Positions 52,220 to 52,684 of a DNA stretch of 52,684 bases are shown piece after piece. Both the position numbers and the translations under genes were made by a program. This stretch comes from Alphaproteobacteria bacterium. Lineage in GTDB: Bacteria > Pseudomonadota > Alphaproteobacteria > RF32 > CAG-239. Location of the stretch: the NCBI GenBank assembly GCA_017501665.1, contig JAFVWM010000045.1:1-52684 (forward strand), written 5' to 3'. The notes beneath the pieces are model-generated. The model was given only the letters and a program-made list of their open reading frames with translations. It did no database searches and had not been told where the DNA came from. The number at the start of each line of letters is the position of its first letter. The stretch's first letter is position 1.

Positions 52220-52252
52220 AAAAAAGCTTGGATTTTTTATCCAAGCTTTTTT
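52220..52252. terminator. Terminator between rpsI and the convergent gene
   Basis: AGCTTGGAT and ATCCAAGCT around a five-base T loop, with A-run before and T-run after, so it can serve both directions. Confidence 0.9.
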
Positions 52253-52257
52253 GAGTT

Positions 52258-52659
52258 TTAAACTTCTTCAAAAATATTGATGTAACGAAGTTTCGCCTTT
52301 TTTCTGTCATCGGCATACACTGAAGATAATTTACCTCCATTGATTGTTACAATCAAATTTTGATCATAACTGTAATTTGAAGAAGTAAAATAATCGCCCG
52401 CTATGATGGGAAGATTTAATTCTGTTAGCGCTTTATTAAGCTCATCTTTTACCGACATCAAAGACTTCCAAAAGCCTATATGAGGTAAAGAGTTTGGATC
52501 AGCGCCTAATCTTTTTCTTAATTCCGATTCATCAGTAAATAAAAATACCGGTGAATAAGAAAATGGGAATATCCCGATAATTTTTTTGTTTCTTCCTTCT
52601 TCAAAAGAAACTTTTCTTACTGTATCTCCATGAGATACCAACAAGTTAAACTTTTTCAT
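52258..52659 (-). CDS. Hypothetical protein, 133 aa
   Basis: I do not recognise this soluble protein. It has no signal peptide or membrane segment. The middle is charged with SELRKRLGADPNSLPHIGFW (about residues 45-64), and the C-terminal half has several aromatic-Ser/Tyr clusters (GDYFTSSNYSYD). It converges on rpsI with the terminator between them. Nothing downstream of it within the window suggests a role. Confidence 0.6.
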   Translation of the reverse strand: MKKFNLLVSHGDTVRKVSFEEGRNKKIIGIFPFSYSPVFLFTDESELRKRLGADPNSLPHIGFWKSLMSVKDELNKALTELNLPIIAGDYFTSSNYSYDQNLIVTINGGKLSSVYADDRKKAKLRYINIFEEV

Positions 52660-52684
52660 ACAAAATAATTTTTTTTAGTTAATT

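Noticed and set aside
1..52684. CRISPR array or restriction/defence system
   Set aside because: No regularly spaced short repeats and no Cas, nuclease-methylase or toxin-antitoxin pair could be supported.

Overview
The window looks like the chromosome of an AT-rich (about one third G+C by eye), flagellum-encoding alphaproteobacterium, probably from one of the uncultured host-associated lineages. The lineage evidence is the nuoL-nuoM-nuoN-birA-RNase J order, a FlaF-type flagellin regulator, an FzlA-like GST-fold division protein, a bactofilin/M23 pair, a rubredoxin-flavin reductase pair and an rpsI with an N-terminal extension. The standard bacterial code fits, because TAA, TAG and TGA all end recognisable genes.

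Layout. 1-11.7 kb: a small unknown gene, then an operon of three complex I antiporter-like genes (unusually divergent) with birA and RNase J, a convergent orphan histidine kinase, and mutS. 11.7-14.4 kb, minus strand: rubredoxin, flavin reductase, a cysteine-rich secreted protein and a GT61 glycosyltransferase. 14.4-30.8 kb: a compact short-tailed-phage-like prophage. It has an S24 repressor with dyad operators on both sides, an interrupted regulatory gene, a strong promoter followed at once by a terminator hairpin, then terminase, GroES-like co-chaperonin, portal, scaffold, capsid, nozzle, GNAT, ejection protein, fibres, holin, endolysin and overlapping spanins. No integrase or replication gene is visible. 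30.8-36.8 kb: cell-envelope genes (two M23 peptidases, bactofilin, GtrA, an FlgE-like protein) and a tRNA-Asp whose 3' end and terminator are duplicated downstream. 37-38.9 kb: an unknown gene, a compositionally foreign beta-barrel-like gene, a serine-recombinase remnant and tRNA-Leu(CAA). 39-47.2 kb: FlaF, a solute-binding protein, FzlA, a lipoprotein and a complete RND efflux operon. 47.4-51.1 kb: two large cysteine-rich secreted proteins, followed by an inverted 3'-terminal fragment of a related gene. 51.2-52.7 kb: rplM-rpsI and an unknown gene.

The main points of interest are: the prophage, which has particle-making, packaging and lysis genes under one repressor but nothing for integration or replication (a decaying prophage or a short-tailed gene-transfer-agent-like element); its apparent promoter-plus-leader-terminator control of late genes; the complex I antiporter subunits that seem to lack conserved charged residues; and the convergent, partly lost pair of cysteine-rich repeat genes. 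Functional names are from reading motifs by eye; no database search was run.
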